The translations under genes and the position numbers were made by a program. The notes under the pieces are model-generated. The model was not told the DNA's origin and did no database searches. It saw only the letters and a program-made list of their open reading frames with translations. Positions 32,501 to 44,235 of a DNA stretch of 64,000 bases are shown one piece after another (position 1 is the stretch's first letter; the number at the start of each line of letters is the position of its first letter). Source of the stretch: Macrothele yani (lineage: Eukaryota; Arthropoda; Arachnida; Araneae; Macrothelidae); contig CM077005.1 of NCBI GenBank assembly GCA_039090855.1, positions 79,170,607 through 79,234,606 of the forward strand. Reading direction: 5' to 3'.

Positions 32501-33237
32501 TAAATTATGGTAATTATTTTCAGCTGCATTGAATTTGAAAATAATATTTACTTGAGAAGAAGTATCACTCAAATCATTAATAAGAAATAGGTTAGAGGCT
32601 TATAATGGTAATAAAGTCTGAAAAAGGCTTTTGAAGGCTATCTAAAATCTTCTGAAGATCATCAGTATATCAACTGGCATTGCCATCAACATTTTCAAAG
32701 TTCAGACCTTTATACAAATAAAGGAAAACATTGAAAATTTCCTGTTGATATTTAAAATTTCCAAACTTCTGCTTGTTTATAAATGTGTGTATAGAGAGTT
32801 GAAATTTCCAAACCTTCTGCTTACTTATGAAGGTGTTAAGAGAAATTTGACTGCGTTCCTCCTACACAATCTGGAATTCTCAGGAAATTTGAAATGGTTC
32901 CAAAAATCAGAAAACTCAAGAAATTTGAAAATGGTTCCAAAAATCAGTAAATCTCATGGAAAATTGCCCCTTTTTTGTAAAAATCAGGGAAATTTGACCC
33001 CCTTTTTTTTTGTAAAATTCAAGGGATACTTTATTTTTCCAAAACACTTTTCTTTTTAGATTTCAACTTTTCTTTGCAATTGCTGCCTGCCCAGAATTTG
33101 GTAGATCTTACTTTCAGTTACATTACATTTTCCTTTATTCTCTAAAAAAAAGATGCAAATTTGAATTCTAAAAATTGCCTGTTATTAAGTATTTGTTCAA
33201 TTTCTGCAGACAGTTGTAACATGGAACAACTGTTTAT
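32501..33237. other. no gene recognised
   Basis: AT-rich intron sequence. A short local duplication (GAAATTTGAAAATGGTTCC and TTCCAAAAATCAG type) lies at about 32885-32960. Confidence 0.4.
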
Positions 33238-33340
33238 TTGGTTCTCTTGTTAAGTGTTTCTCCAAGTAGTAGTGTGTTAAGTCTGTTGCACAATGGCTTA
33301 ACACACTTCTGCTTGGAGAAACACTTAACAAGAGAACCAA
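33238..33340. repeat. ~44-bp-stem hairpin
   Basis: Left arm 33238-33281 (starts TTGGTTCTCTTGTTAAGTG), 14-base loop, right arm 33296-33340 (starts CTTAACACACTTCTGCTTGG). Pairing is nearly perfect, with a small internal bulge around TAGTAG / TTCTG. It could be a tiny MITE-like palindrome or a small-RNA precursor. The sequence alone cannot tell. Confidence 0.7.
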
Positions 33341-34847
33341 CCAAACAATGGATCAAAGTCCTTTGTTGGTTTTCTTATGACATGTTTCTCTGAACAGGAG
33401 TCATTCCATCATTAAGATTAGCTGCATTGCATTATAGAAAAACTGAAACTAATCAACTGACATATTTTTTTCTGATATATGGCCCATTTCTATGAAATGT
33501 ATTTATAGATTCTGTGTGGATAGTATTCATAAAGGTTCATGAAATTATTGTACGGAAAATAATGTGCGCATTTAATTGTTATTAACGAAAAGCAGGTAAC
33601 TTTATAAAGACAAATTACTTAAAGAATTTACAAATGTGTGCTTTGGTGAAAAAATGTATGAATGGAATGAAATGTAACAATTCATCTCAACATGATAGGG
33701 GTCACCACTCTGAAAAAACTTAAAAAATCATTGAAGAACCTGGAAAACTCAGGGAATTTTTTTTATTGCTTTTGAGTGGGAACTCTGTTTGAGGTTTCTG
33801 AAACTTCTGTTTGCTTATAAAGGTGTTTATAGAACTCAATGGCTGTAGTATAAATATTTCTTTGTGAAAGTTTAGTTTAATTGTCGTATCTACTGAGAAA
33901 AAAAAATCTGATGACCACTTTTGGTTGCTCAGTTTTTCTTAAGGTCACATCTTTGAAAAATTTTTGATTTCAGGGAAAAGCTTCTCATATCAATTTATTA
34001 CCTTTTTTATTTTTTTATTTAGCCATTGAACTTTTCTGTGTCAATGAAATTTCCACACTTAGTATTCATCTCTTCCAGAAGTGCCTTAAATTGTTTGTTG
34101 AAGATGCCTAGCCCAGGCAGAATTTATGATTTTGCCAGGCATTTCCATTATAGGTTTATAATTATTAAGCATGTTTAAATATAAAACTTGGTATACGATG
34201 CAGTGTTAACCAGTGAAATGTGGGAAAGCTTTGTTGTTCTTGCAAAGGGTGCAAAAATCAGCATTTTCTGCAGGTATTGCAAGTACACCACTTGTTGTCA
34301 TTGAGATGAGAATTTCTCAAAAGGTTCATTATATTTTTCAACAGAAGTCTTTAAAAGCTTTGTAAATATCTTCTCCACATTTTTTTCAAGGCCTGTTGGT
34401 ATGTTAAACTCATTCCATGATTGCATGTGACAATGTTAGACTGATGTTAGGGAGCATAGTTCCTGTTTGGAAGGTGATCAGATCAGTACATTTTTGGAAG
34501 CCCATTATTGCTCCTGATATGTCAAGCCAATTTACTGCATCCATATCCTTAGAGCAAAACATTCATATCCTTTAGAGCAGAAGAGAAAAAACTGTGTTCC
34601 CTCACTGCAGTCTTGATTCTGTTGTTGCTGTAGTTACTTTGAATGTCTCAAAGTGAGATGCAAGCATAGATGGATTACATAAATTTTTAGCTGAATGTTT
34701 TATAGGAGCAGGTTTGTTTTCAGAAATCGTCATAGCTACCTTTGCTCTTATGATTGGTTGGTGATCAAGAGAAGTTTTATGAACAGCTGATTCAAGGAGA
34801 GCTATTGTATGGGGAGGCTTTATAAACATTAAAGGAAAACTTTAGGC
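33341..34847. other. intron, possible PLE-type remnant near the hAT-1 insertion
   Basis: Mostly structureless AT-rich sequence. A minus-strand frame at 34602-34829 (IKPPHTIALLESAVHKTSLD) lies on the far side of hAT-1 from the frame at 37202-37513. The two were one sequence before hAT-1 inserted. Identity uncertain. Confidence 0.35.
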
Positions 34848-37201
34848 CAGTGGTTCCCAAACTTTTTGAGTCGGCGGCACCCTTGTTACTTCCGAAATAT
34901 TTCTGCGGCACCCCCCCTCCTAAATTTTTTAAGTATAAGAAGAAACAAGGAATGCTTACCTTCAATGGGAGACATGAGACTAATGACTGCGGCAAATTTT
35001 TTCAATATCTGGACAAGTTTTTCACAAACATACTCTCATTTCGTCCTTGACTGAGTTCATTTGAATCCTTTTTTTTGGTTTTGATATTCACCAAAGTAGG
35101 AAACCCCATCTCACATAGATATGTCATTGAGAACTGAAAAAGTACTCGAAGTGATTTGTTGCCAATAGTAGGATATTCTCTGCTGACGCTAATCCAGAAT
35201 GAATCCAATGAAGACTCGGACTGCTTTAATTTGAGTGTGCGATCACAGTGAATATCAGTCAGTTCTTCCTGCTCTGCCAAGCTTAATTGTGTTTCTTCTG
35301 AAAGAGATGCAATGAATGGGTTTCTGATCCAGTCATAGATGTCGAGCGGTTGATCAGGGAAGTAATGCTGAAGTCTTTCTTCTAAGGCAGACAAATGGGT
35401 GTATATTAATTGGCGTAAATGTTTTCTATTTGTCAGCGCTGCCTTGGGAAGCATATCAATGTTGTCTTGATTAACTTTTCTTTTCCATAGTTTTATTTTA
35501 CTTTGCAAGGCAGCAATTTTATCTGAAGAAGTTAAGATATTTTCAATTTTTTCTTGCATACTTGCATTAACTTTATTTAAGTGCTCGAAAATATCGGTTA
35601 AATATGCAAGTTTCGCGCACCAGAAGTTATCTTGCAATAGCGAACTAAATTTTGGTTTATTTTCAAGTTCGAGAAAAGCTAACATCTCTTGCCTCAATTC
35701 GTAAACCTGAGTTAGTACATGTCCCTTTGAAAACCATCTAACTTCAGTGTGAAGTATCAGATTCATGTAATCAGATCCTGTGTCTTCGCAAAGTCTTGGA
35801 AATAAACGTGATTTGAGTGGTCTGCTTTTAATATAATTTACCATTTCGATGATGTTGAGCAAAACTGATTTAAGTTCTTCCCCTATGGTTTTTGATACTA
35901 ATGCTTCTCGATGTAGAAAACAGTGAGTTGACATGATGAGGTTATTTTCTTTTTTTTGCAAGAGCTTTAAAACCTTTCAAACTACCAAGCATTGAGGGTG
36001 CGCCATCAGTGCATACACCTACACATGACTGCCAGGACAGACCAATGGACAGCAAATAGTTGTTTACAATGTCAAAAATGTCTTTACATATTGTGTATTG
36101 TGGTCTGTTCAAATTCTTTGCAACACAAAAGTTCTTCCTCAATGGCTTTGAATTGCACATAACGGATGAAGGCGAGCAAATGCGCTTTTCCTTCAATATC
36201 GGTCGACCTGGAGTGAAAAAAGAGATTCATTTATTTTTAGGGCAACGTTCTTCTCTATATTTTCAGACATATCTTTTATATGGCGACTTATGGTGTTATT
36301 TGACAACGGAACTTTTTGTATCTCTTCTTCTGTGTCTGCCCCTAACATTGTTTTAACAATTGCAGCACAAGCTAGAAGAATTAATTCTTCCCCAATTGTA
36401 TGGGGTTTCGTATTTTTCGCAATAATTTCGGCCACTAAGTAACTGGATAACAGCTCGATTAGAAACTAAACTGCCGACAAAATTTCTGACCCATTTTTTC
36501 TGTTGAAGCAATCAATCTTTTGAAATACTCTTGATGTTTTCTTCGAAAGATGGCCGTGCTTTGAAGTGAGATGTCGCTTCAATTTGCTTGGAACCATGGC
36601 GTCATTTGACAAAGTTTCTCCACACACAATGCACTTCAGATTAGGAAAACCTTCTTCTCCACACCAGGTAAATCCAAATTGTAGGTAGCTCTCCTGATAG
36701 ATGCGAGTTTTCATACATTTCCTCGACTTCTTATAACCGTTGTCAGGATTTTTAGTGCTTAGTTCTGAAATACTACTGGCTAGGCTCGTGTTAGGAGAAT
36801 TCACATTTTCTTCACTATCTGAACTTTTTCTTTTTCTAATTAAGTATTTCTCCATATTTAGACTACCCAAAACTAATATAAAACTATCAGCAACCTACAC
36901 TTGAAAGAGAGAATTAAAAATATGTCTGTCGTCTCCGGTAGTGAAAAGAGAAATGCTGCCAGTACGACACCTTGGAAGTGACAAAAGACCACCCAAAAAG
37001 CCACCACACAGCTGGAATGCCAACAGCCCATTAACAAAAATGCAGCATCGGCAGCATCTGTTGAAAAGAAGGGGTGATGATGGGGTGTGAGGAAGGATGG
37101 GAAAGGGAGAGTTTCATTGCTCATATTAGTTAGTGCAACTGGTGTCATCCTGGCCGCACTCTTGGGATATATCCTCGCGGCACCTGCTTTGGGAACCATG
37201 G
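34848..37201 (-). mobile_element. hAT-1: ZBED/Charlie-type DNA transposon
   Basis: 2354 bp with ends CAGTGGTTCCCAAAC (34848) and TTTGGGAACCATGG (37201). Perfect 8-bp target duplication CTTTAGGC (34840-34847, 37202-37209), the hallmark of hAT insertion. The minus strand carries a BED-finger transposase in four overlapping frames. It interrupts an older minus-strand frame (37202-37513 / 34602-34829). Confidence 0.93.
35002..36870 (-). pseudogene. hAT-1 transposase, ZBED5/SCAND3-like (frameshifted)
   Basis: 36466-36870: N-terminus MEKYLIRKRKSSDSEENVNS and the BED zinc finger LKCIVCGETLSNDAMVPSKL followed by KRHLTSKHG (Cys-Cys...His-His). 36193-36435: [19 protein letters not shown]. 35942-36196: VGVCTDGAPSMLGSLKGF (putative first catalytic Asp). 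35002-35961: HCFLHREALVSKTIGEELKS, TEVRWFSKGHVLTQVYELR, and the hAT C-terminal dimerisation region LRVLFQFSMTYLCEMGFPTL. All parts of a ZBED5-type transposase are present in order. A few indels, near 36450, 36195 and 35950, prevent translation. Fairly young copy judging by the perfect target duplication. Confidence 0.9.
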
Positions 37202-37513
37202 CTTTAGGCCTAATGCAAGGAAATGGTCATTTGCTGGAGGAATATTGACTTCAGGCAGATTAATATACTTTTGCTGGGAAGGCTTAACAGAGGTGTAGGG
37301 TACAGTGAGTTTGGTTTGTTTGGACTTAAGAAACTGGATTTTATTTTTTAAACAGGTGGTTTCTTTAGAGGCCACTGTTTCTAAAGATTGGTGGATTCTT
37401 ACCATGAAAAGGTTGATCAAAGAAGGATGGGTAGTAACTGCAAGAAATTGGTAACTTGTGAAGCATGACAGTTCTTGTCGAGCAACCATTGCGCAGAGAT
37501 CCTGAATTGCCAC
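37202..37513 (-). pseudogene. possible PLE N-terminal remnant, cut by hAT-1
   Basis: Reads LETVASKETTCLKNKIQFLK, then KYINLPEVNIPPANDHFLAL followed by GLKF. The pattern 'W/Y-x-N-L-x-x-x-x-I-P-x-x-x-x-x-x-L-x-L-G-x-K-F' is what precedes the RT in PLE polyproteins. No RT motif was found on either side of hAT-1, so this is weak. Confidence 0.35.
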
Positions 37514-38819
37514 AGAGAAGAGGCTTGAACTAGTATGCTGTAGAATAGTTTGGCAGTGTCCTTTGAAAAGTGAGTTTCAGATCTCAAAAGATTGGGAAAT
37601 TATGCCAGAAGCTTTAGAATTCCTCGGAAAATGCAGGTTGCAGAGAAAGTTTGAAATTTTGATATGATTATTACGGAAGGTAATCCAGTCATTCCATTCC
37701 AAATTGAAATGTCCTAGAGTTGCGTAACTTTGAAATAACATTATAAAATTTAAGCGTAAGCATGTAATGTTAATGATAAGTATTTAAACTTTAAAACATG
37801 CTTAAGTTATGTAAGAAAGGTTAATTTAAGGATGCTTTCAACTGATAACTTCAGTCTCCGTCAGCCTTGTGACAGGATGATGGTAGTGGTTACCAGATCC
37901 ATAAAGTCATAATACATTATTTCTTTTTTAAAATTGACTTCCTTATTAATGGTATGATAAAAGGGGGATCAGAATTGCTGTTCTTGGAGCTGAGAAATTT
38001 TCAAACTTTTGGATAGTGTAACAAGAAACGATTACTGAATTCATTTGGTGTCATTCCAAAGAGGTTCAGCAGAAATGTTCTTCAAAGAGAGATGTCAATT
38101 AAGTTCCAGAATTTCCTTTATGGACATCGTTTTTGTGCTCCAAATACTACTTTGAAAGCACTTTCTGCGGCATAAACAGCCATTTATTGGAGCACAAAAA
38201 TGATGTCCATAAAGGAAATTCTGAAACCACTGGCATCTCTAACTTTGAAGACACTACTGCTAAACCTCTTTGAAATGATAAGGTTGCCTTGCATGGAATT
38301 AGGCAAGTGACCTTTTGCCAGTTATATTACAGCTATACTCCCATTAGAAGGGGACATAGCAATGGAAATCGCCTTTTATTGCTAGTTCCGGTTTGTTTGG
38401 GGGAACAAGAAATCATCCAGTATGCTCACTGGATGTTAACTTTCCTGCTGAGCATACTCAACAAATTTTTAATGAAGTTATATGAATAAAAAAAGCGTGA
38501 AATGTTATTTGTGTTATTGGAAATGTTTATTTAAGAAATTAAACAAAGTAGAATGTCGAAACGGACACATAGTGTTACTTATAATTCATACAAAACTAGG
38601 ATGATTTGATTGACAGTGAGTTTCTGTGTATCACAAAATTAACAGTTTTGGCATTGTATGAAGATCAGTTCACTGCAAAGCAGGAGAAAAGTGAGTTTCT
38701 AACTCCTTTAATAAAAACATTGCAGAATTGTAAAAACTAATTATATTTAGTTACTGCAAACCTTTCCCTGTCAGTTGATATTCTTATTTTGTCATATGCC
38801 ATTCCTATGGTGAGATACG
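37514..38819. other. intron with a ~220-bp imperfect palindrome
   Basis: Arms at about 38050-38133 and 38192-38280 (for example TTTCCTTTATGGACATC and its complement, CAAAGAGGTT and its complement) separated by about 60 bases. Otherwise nothing recognisable. Confidence 0.6.
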
Positions 38820-39264
38820 CAGGGATGCCAACTTCTACGCATTTCTTTAGCTTTACTACGCACTACGCATCATATGACTAATACTACGCTTTTGTTGCTA
38901 TGACGCCGCATTTTTTCTCCGCTAACTTTATTTAGCATAATTTTTGTGTTATTTGCTTGACCCCCTTAGCGTTTATCATGGACCCAAGTGCTTTAGCATA
39001 TTCAGACCACTCAATAACAGGTTGCATATAAGAATAGTCAAAAAGCGCAATGCAGGATCTTCATTATTCAATGTTTTACCAGCTATACTTCGGTATCTGG
39101 CCTGCGTCGTCTGCTACAACGAAGCAACTGGCGATAGGTGGTGCTTCCGCTGCTTCGCCGCGGAGGCTGGTAACTGCGCATTAAAGACTGGAGGTTACGT
39201 GCTGATCCTCGGCTACGTCACAGTCCCACTCAATCGCCTGTGTCTCCGTTTCTCTTTGCTACTT

Positions 39265-39284
39265 CACACACACACACACGCACG

Positions 39285-39335
<51 letters not shown>
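39265..39335. repeat. (CA)n microsatellite
   Basis: About 70 bases of CA with a few CG interruptions at 39280-39291. Open frames through it on both strands are artefacts of the repeat. Confidence 0.95.
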
Positions 39336-39337
<2 letters not shown>

Positions 39338-41344
39338 ACTGGAACTGGTTTCACCCCCTGTGATGGGTAGCAGCGTCACGTAGGAAAGCGAGTGCACACG
39401 CTCTGTACTGAGAAGTATTATTCGAAACGTTTTCACTGAAGTAAGCACATGGTTTATTTTAGCATATCAGTTGATCTTGCATGCGTGCGCACACACGTTT
39501 CACGATCTTCTAATCGGACAACGTGGGAGCGCCGCCGTGTCGTTCGCATAATAGTACAGCTTCGGATTGAATTTTATAGTGCTTTTCTTTCTTTATGACC
39601 AAGTGCGTCTGCTTGGTTTCCATGTGCTTTCGCGACTTGTGAACACATTTAGCGATTACACGTTTTAATATGGCTGAACAAGCAAGAAAAAAGGTAAAGA
39701 TTGCAGATCAGAAATTTAAGTCATCGTATTCAGAAAAAATTCCATGTTTGCGTGCATCAGATGTGTCATCGAATAATGCATTTTGCACTGTGTTTAACAG
39801 CAATTTTTCTGTTAAACATGGTGGTTTCTATGATTGTACCCGTCATATTGCATCAAAGAAGCATCAATCAATGAGTAAAATTATAACTCAGACAAAACCT
39901 TTGTCTACTTTCTTGGTGAAAACTGACTTGGAACTAAGGACGACGATTGCAGAAATACTTTTTACTGCATTTCTGGTTGAGCACAATTTGCCACTGAGTG
40001 CAGCGGATCATGCTGGGCCGTTATTCAAAAATATGTTTACAGACTCGGAAATCGCAAAAGCTTATTCATGTGCTCGTACAAAAACTACAGCTGTGTTAAA
40101 ATGTATGGCTGAAAAAACTGTTTCAGATATTATGTTATCATTAAGGAGTTCACCATTTTCAATGGCAACTGATGGCAGCAGTGATCAGAATTCTACTAAA
40201 TTATATCCTTTTGTAGTAAGCTATTTTGATGTAAATAAGCAAAAAATAGTTTCTGCAATATTGTCTCTCTTGGAATGCAGTGATAATACTGGTTATGGTA
40301 TTTTTTGTATTCTGGATAAAGAAATTGAGAAGAAAAAAAATCCATGGAAAAATTGTATTTCTTTTGGTTGTGACAATGCAAGCACCATGTTAGGGCATTT
40401 GAATGGTGTAGCTGCACATATAAAAAAAGTAAACTCTAACATTTATGTCCAAAAGTTGCATCTGCCATTTGCTTTACATATGTGCTAAAAAATCAGCAAA
40501 AGAGCTTACTTGTGAAGTTGAATCACTGCTGTTGGACATTTATTTTTATATTGACAAAAGTTCAAAGAGAAAGAAAAGGCTGTTGGACTGTCAAGAAATG
40601 TGTGGGCTTAAATCGTATAAATTCTTAAAATATGTCTCAACAAGGTGGCTGTCATTGTTAGATGCTGTAAATAGAATGTTATCTCAATGGGATGCTATAA
40701 TAGAGTTTTTTTGCTCAAAGTCGGATGATTTGAAAGACAATGACCGAGTCAGAAATGTGAAAAAGATGCTTCTGTCCCCAGATACAAAGTTGTATCTGTT
40801 ATTTCTGCAAGCAACATTACCTGTATTTACATCATTAAATGTTAAACTACAAAGTGAAGCACCAATGATCCATCTTGTTAGAAGAAGCCTTTATTCTTTC
40901 CTTGCTGATTTATTGGTAAGATTTATCAAACCTTCTGCCATACCAGACTTTTCGAGTGACTTAAGTAAACTAAAATTTCTGAAACTGAGCTATCAAAAAG
41001 CAAACGAAGATTTAGTTATTGGTGCTACAGCCAGAGCATATCTAATTGAAAATAAAATTAGTGAAACAGAAGCAAAGAACTTTTATTGTTGTGTAAGAAA
41101 GTTTTATGAAGCTGCATGTACATATACTATCAAAAAGTTCCCCTTGTGTGGTGAATTTTTGAAACATGCTGAAGTAGCTGATCCAAATTTAATGAAACGA
41201 GTCTCTTTCTCTTCAGTCAAGTATTTTGTAGATACTTTCACTGGAATTGTAGCTAATGATGACTTGGACAGTCTGGAAATGGAATTTTCCAGGTATCAAG
41301 CAGATCAATTTGACAGTGATTTTCTATCTTCAAATGCGGATATA

Positions 41345-42885
41345 CACTGCCGGACAATTGCTAAGGACGGATGACAATAGCAACGATAGCAACCATAAAA
41401 TGGAAGGCAGGAAAATGTGGAAATTAGCATAAGTGCGGGATACAGTAAGACGTGTTGTGCGTATGCAAATTTTGGATTGCCGAACTTGTTCGTGACGTCA
41501 TAGCACTGATAAGAGATATAAAGGATTTGACGCGTATTGACCGTTGTTGCTCAAACGCACAATTGAAAGGGAAAGAATCAATTGACGAACTTGCAATTTT
41601 CAGTATGTCTTCCCGACATCACCTAGATGATTTTACGCGTGGCCGTATTATTGGCAACATTGAACAAGGGCGAAAAATAACAGATGTTGCCAGGAGGTTC
41701 AATGTCAGCCACAGTGTTGTTTCAAGACTTTGGAAATCATTTCAAACAAATGGAGAGTGTATCAACCGTCACGGGGGAGGTCGTGTTCGCAGTACGACAC
41801 CTACAGAAGATCGGTACATAGTGCTATCAACAAAATGACACCGCCGCAGCACAGCTAGTGAGGTAGGAAATCAGTTTATGGCTGCTACTGGCAAGCGGAT
41901 CTCCCGAAAACCTGTCGCCAGACGTTTGCATGAAGAAGGACTATACGCCCGCCGTCCTGTTGTGTGCATCCCATTGTCCAGACGTCACCGTATCGCCCGT
42001 TTGCAATGGTGCCATCAACATCGCAATTGGACTGATAACGACTGGTCTGCTGTCCTTATCTCAGATGAGAGTAGATACAGTCTATCGTCTGATTGTCGAC
42101 AACAACTGATCTGGCGTGATAGTGGTACTGCATATTGTCCAGCAAACATACAGGAAAGGGACCGATATCCGACATGTAGTGTCATGGTATGGGCTGGCAT
42201 CATGATCAATGGCTGTACGTCCCTGTATGTGCTTCCAACTGGGACTATGACTGGCCAACGATACATTAATGATGTTCTGCTACCTCATGTTCGCATGTTC
42301 CGTGGTGCTGTCGGGGATATATTCATTTTCATGGACGACAACGCAACATGTCATCGAACAGTGGCTGTCCAGGAGTGCCTTGAGAGCGAGGATATTCAAC
42401 GCCTTGTATGGCCAGCACGTTCTCCAGATCTGAATCCCATTGAAAATGAGTGGGATGCTTTGGGGAGGAGTCTTGCTGGTCGCCAATGCCCTCCAATAAA
42501 CAAGGACACCCTCATCCGTGCACTGACAGAGGAATGGGATAAATTACCCCAACAGCTGCTTGATAATGTTGTGCAAAGCATGACACGACGTGTGGAATCA
42601 TGCATCCCCCTCCATGGTGGCCATATCCCGTATTGGCATCTTACGCCGGAACGCCTGCGGACAGTAATTGCATTTTTTTCACGTTTAAGTATTCTGCACA
42701 AAATGGCCTGTTTGTCCCTTGAACACGTTCCAAAGCCTTCTGGATTTCAGAGCACAATAAATTGTCTTTCTTGTAATGTCCTGGCATTCTTACATTATTT
42801 TATTTCACTTGGCATCCAACCACACTTACTTTTTTATGCGCTATATAGCCGTTTATGATCCGTCCTTAGCAATTGTCCAGCAGTG
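41345..42885 (+). mobile_element. Tc1-A: Tc1/mariner transposon (DD34E), 1541 bp
   Basis: Terminal repeats CACTGCCGGACAATTGCTAA (41345) and the inverted TTAGCAATTGTCCAGCAGTG (42885), with target TA on both sides (41343-41344, 42886-42887). Inserted in hAT-2: removing it restores the reading SSNADIAWVKISELK of the hAT transposase. Confidence 0.95.
41605..42858 (+). pseudogene. Tc1-A transposase with one in-frame stop
   Basis: Starts MSSRHHLDDFTRGRIIGNIE at 41605. The two helix-turn-helix parts are VARRFNVSHSVVSRLWKSFQ and ISRKPVARRLHEEGLYARRP. Catalytic triad: Asp in LISDESRYSL, Asp in FIFMDDNATCH, Glu in DLNPIENEWD, with 34 residues between the last two, so DD34E. The only interruption is TGA at 41836-41838 (in STK-stop-HRRST, an expected Arg). 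The usual C-terminus GGHIPY is followed by read-through to 42858, so the natural stop is lost too. The long frame on the other strand is a shadow. Confidence 0.93.
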
Positions 42886-43723
42886 TAGCTTGGGTAAAAA
42901 TTTCAGAATTGAAAGATGGAAATGGGGCAGCGAAGTACTTTATTCTTCCAAAAATAATGCTAGTGATTTTAGTTGTGCCGCACAGTAATACTGGAGCTGA
43001 AAGAGTTTTCAGCATTGTAAAAAACAATATGACTGAGTTTCGACCACGTTTAAGCATAGAAACATTAAATGCACTATTGGTCGAAAAAATCAATATGCTG
43101 AATAACAGTGAGCCATGTTATGGTAGGAAATTTTTTAAAAGAAGAAATTCAAAATGCAAAGCATGCAACTGTTCAGCAACTGAAACAGGCAGAATAAACA
43201 TGTTCATATATTATTCTTGTTGATTCAGACTCTGCTGATTGATAGATGGCAGACTTCTACTTTTGACTTTTTTTTTCCCTCTCTAGTAAAGAAAGGGTCA
43301 GTCAATTAGAAGTTGTGAAACGAGCATGGTGAATCATTTAGTTTGCTATTATAAATAATTTGTGTACAACCGGGAGATATTATATTAAATCATGTGTTCA
43401 TGCCTAACCTGTGATTTCTTATTTGTGTGGATCCTGTCATTTATTCTAGCAGGAATAGGGGTAAGTAAAACACCCTTTTTAATTTTCTCCATTGTCGATG
43501 TTTCGTAAGTCGCTAATTGTTTAAATCAAAATCTCAGATCCGCACATACAGTTCTCAATATTGATTTTTTTTCTGGTTATTTTCATAACTGTCTAGTCTG
43601 TAGTAAATTTACAACATCTTAAAATACTTTTTCGTAATATTTCTTGTGTCTACACATGAAAGCTTAAAACTACACATTTTTTATGGCTTGGACTACACAT
43701 GAATGCTGTAAGAGGTTGGCATC

Positions 43724-43943
43724 GCCGCCCCAGTGGCGCAGTGGTCTAAAGCGCTGACCTCTGATCATTCATCCATAAGGGGTCCGGGTTCGAATCCCGG
43801 TCAGGCATGGATGTTGTATTTGTCTTACGGCACTGGCTCTCTCCCTTCCCTGGAACCAGTGACCCTAAATTAGGGACGGGCGACTGCTTATATCCCATTG
43901 AGTTGCTCAGGGTGGTCGTTAAATCTCCAATAATAAAAAAAAA
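43724..43943 (+). mobile_element. tRNA-derived SINE, copy 1
   Basis: tRNA-like head with an A box (AGTGGCGCAGTGG, 43732-43744) and B box (GGTTCGAATCC, 43787-43797), a tRNA-unrelated body (GGCACTGGCTCTCTCCC, GGGTGGTCGTTAAA-type) and an A-rich tail. Flanked by AGGTTGGC(A/G)TC (43713-43723, 43944-43954), i.e. inserted in the right terminal repeat of hAT-2. Transcribed by RNA polymerase III in principle, and mobilised by a LINE. Confidence 0.9.
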
Positions 43944-44000
43944 AGGTTGGCGTCCCTGGATATGTCACTATGAAATAGTGTATTCTGTTGAAAAGAATTG

Positions 44001-44227
44001 CGCCGCCCCGGTGGCGCAGTGGTCTTTTCAACAGAATACATTCGTCCGAACGGGGTCCGGGTTCGAATCCTGGTGAGGCATGGATGTTGCGTTTGTCTTA
44101 CCGCACTGGCTCTCTCCCTTCCCTGGAACCAGTGACCCTAAACTAGGGACGGGCAACTGCTTATAGCCCATTGAGTTGCTCACGGTGGTCGTTAAACCTC
44201 CAACCAAAAAAAAAAAAAAAAAAAAAG
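44001..44227 (+). mobile_element. tRNA-derived SINE, copy 2, with rearranged head
   Basis: Same SINE as 43724-43943 (body about 90% similar by eye). Target duplication AAGAATTG (43993-44000, 44228-44235). Between A and B boxes the normal sequence is replaced by 44024-44040, which is the exact inverted complement of flanking host DNA at 43979-43995 (17 bp). B box GGTTCGAATCC is intact. Confidence 0.9.
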
Positions 44228-44235
44228 AAGAATTG

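Larger units (their letters stand above)
39670..43223 (+). pseudogene. hAT-2 transposase (one frameshift, split by Tc1-A)
   Basis: 39670-40488: N-terminus MAEQARKKVKIADQKFKSSY, a finger-like stretch NNAFCTVFNSNFSVKHGGFY where the second Cys has become Phe, then AADHAGPLFKNMFTDSEIAK, FSMATDGSSDQNSTKLYPFV (putative catalytic Asp) and FGCDNASTMLGHL. An extra A near 40454 shifts frame; 40445-41344 continues with CHLLYICAKKSAKEL, YKFLKYVSTRWLSLLDAVNR, LPVFTSLNV and YQKANEDLVIGATARAYL. Tc1-A interrupts after SSNADI. 42888-43223 resumes with WVKISELKDGNGAAKYF and the dimerisation motif VPHSNTGAERVFSIVKNNMT. Apart from these lesions the frame is remarkably open. Confidence 0.88.
38820..43958 (+). mobile_element. 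hAT-2 DNA transposon, with nested Tc1-A and SINE
   Basis: Ends CAGGGATGCCAAC (38820) and, once the SINE at 43724-43943 is ignored, AGGTTGGC(A/G)TCCCTG ending at 43958. Flanks GAGATACG and GATATGTC agree at only about half the positions, so an original 8-bp duplication has decayed or the left edge is slightly off. Encodes a transposase paralogous to hAT-3. A CA microsatellite lies at about 39265-39335 in its 5' region. Confidence 0.8.

Noticed and set aside
36060..36356. 98-codon + strand frame
   Set aside because: Antisense of the hAT-1 transposase.
38944..39448. Coding frames through the CA repeat on both strands
   Set aside because: Poly Thr-His or Cys-Val runs produced by the microsatellite; no conserved sequence around them except transposon 5' region.
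42015..42701. Minus-strand frames of 83, 68 and 101 codons
   Set aside because: Shadows of the Tc1-A transposase.
43724..43943. A functional tRNA gene at the A/B boxes
   Set aside because: No consistent acceptor stem, it has a SINE body, A-tail and target duplication, and a second rearranged copy is nearby.
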